NCBI GenBank assembly: GCA_964619775.1
Contig: CAZUFB010000033.1
Location: forward strand, 1 to 22,165
Direction of reading: 5' to 3'
Length of the DNA: 22,165 nt
From: CAZUFB01 sp964619775
GTDB taxonomy: Bacteria; Actinomycetota; Coriobacteriia; Coriobacteriales; UMGS124
The position numbers and the translations under genes were made by a program. Below are positions 21,804 through 22,165 of the stretch, in pieces. Numbering within the stretch: the first letter of the stretch is position 1; each line of letters opens with the position of its first letter. The notes below the pieces were generated by a model. The model had not been told where the DNA came from, made no database searches, and saw only the letters and a list, made by a program, of their open reading frames with translations.

Positions 21804-22165
21804 GCGATTCTCGATCCGGCGGCTGTTCGTTCCCCGCCTTCCCGATGTAGCGGTCGAAGACGTCGAGGACGTCCTGCTGGTTGTGGACACCCAGCTTGGC
21901 ATAGATATTGCGCTGGTGGGTACGTGCCGTGGCGACGGAGATGCACGGCGCCTCGGAAACGCGCGCGGCGCTTCTTCCGCGCACAAGCAACCGGAAAACC
22001 TCCTCTTCGCGCCGTGTCAGGTCATAGCGGCGGGCGATGAGGTGACACGTGTAGACCAACGCGTCGGGATTCAAGCCCTCGCGGTTCAAACGCGCGGGCT
22101 CATCGCGCCCCTGCGCTTCCATGCGCACTGACGCTTCGGGCGCATGCCTCTCGGCGGGCTCGGCC
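21799..22165 (-). CDS. LuxR-type transcriptional regulator, C-terminal part (runs off the window)
   Basis: The frame is open through the right edge, so only the C-terminus is present (at least 120 residues). It contains a LuxR/FixJ helix-turn-helix: YDLTRREEEVFRLLVRGRSAARVSEAPCISVATARTHQRNIYAKLGVHNQQDVLDVFDRYI. In Eggerthellaceae such domains often sit at the end of 12-helix membrane regulators placed beside respiratory or flavoprotein genes; whether this one has a membrane part cannot be seen. It precedes cooC on the same strand and could regulate it or the coo operon, which is inference from neighbourhood. Confidence 0.88.
   Translation of the reverse strand, partial: AEPAERHAPEASVRMEAQGRDEPARLNREGLNPDALVYTCHLIARRYDLTRREEEVFRLLVRGRSAARVSEAPCISVATARTHQRNIYAKLGVHNQQDVLDVFDRYIGKAGNEQPPDRESP

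Noticed and set aside
1..22165. CRISPR array, insertion sequence, prophage or tRNA genes
   Set aside because: No regularly spaced short repeats, transposase or integrase motifs, phage genes or tRNA cloverleaf patterns were seen on either strand.

Overview
The window looks like a chromosomal stretch of a high-GC, anaerobic Coriobacteriia bacterium, most likely Eggerthellaceae (relatives of Eggerthella, Gordonibacter, Slackia). This rests on the strong GC bias, several Tat-exported flavoproteins of the fumarate-reductase type, a tannase-like exported esterase, and a Ni-Fe carbon monoxide dehydrogenase (CODH) with an NAD-linked electron-transfer module. The genus cannot be fixed from sequence reading alone.

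Layout. 1-626: a 5S rRNA gene with what looks like its own promoter, plus GC-rich inverted repeats. 627-1568 (-): a HemW-like protein without the radical-SAM cysteines. 1721-3475 (-) and 3969-5987 (+): a divergent pair, a Tat flavoprotein and a Tat-exported tannase-like hydrolase with an acidic low-complexity insert. 6019-6118: a 100-N assembly gap flanked by the same 55 bases on both sides, so the two contigs probably overlap and no sequence is missing. 6662-8639 (+): a PadR regulator overlapping a DUF1700-type membrane protein. 8840-10321 (+): a second Tat flavoprotein. 10748-12430 (+): an exported protein with two transglutaminase-like units, the first lacking its catalytic Cys and His. 12901-13911 (-): a DUF362 protein behind a promoter with a SoxR/MerR-like operator. 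14085-14736 (-): a Phd/YefM-RelE/ParE toxin-antitoxin pair under a 36-base perfect palindrome.

15323-20813 (+) is the main metabolic unit: a tight five-gene operon of CooF-like ferredoxin, CooS CODH, and HydC/NuoE-, HydB/NuoF- and truncated HydA/NuoG-like subunits, with no hydrogenase domain and no membrane subunit. The arrangement suggests a soluble CO:NAD (possibly also ferredoxin) oxidoreductase. The nickel-insertion ATPase CooC (20871-21641) is convergent with it, and a partial LuxR-type regulator lies at the right edge.

The least explained signal is a roughly 100-nt non-coding element present twice in the same orientation (10642-10745 and 15004-15112), upstream of the transglutaminase-like gene and of the coo operon. 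The copies share an 88-nt stem-to-stem core, and their differences partly preserve pairing in three stems, including one compensatory C-G to U-A change. It may be a dispersed structured RNA or leader element.
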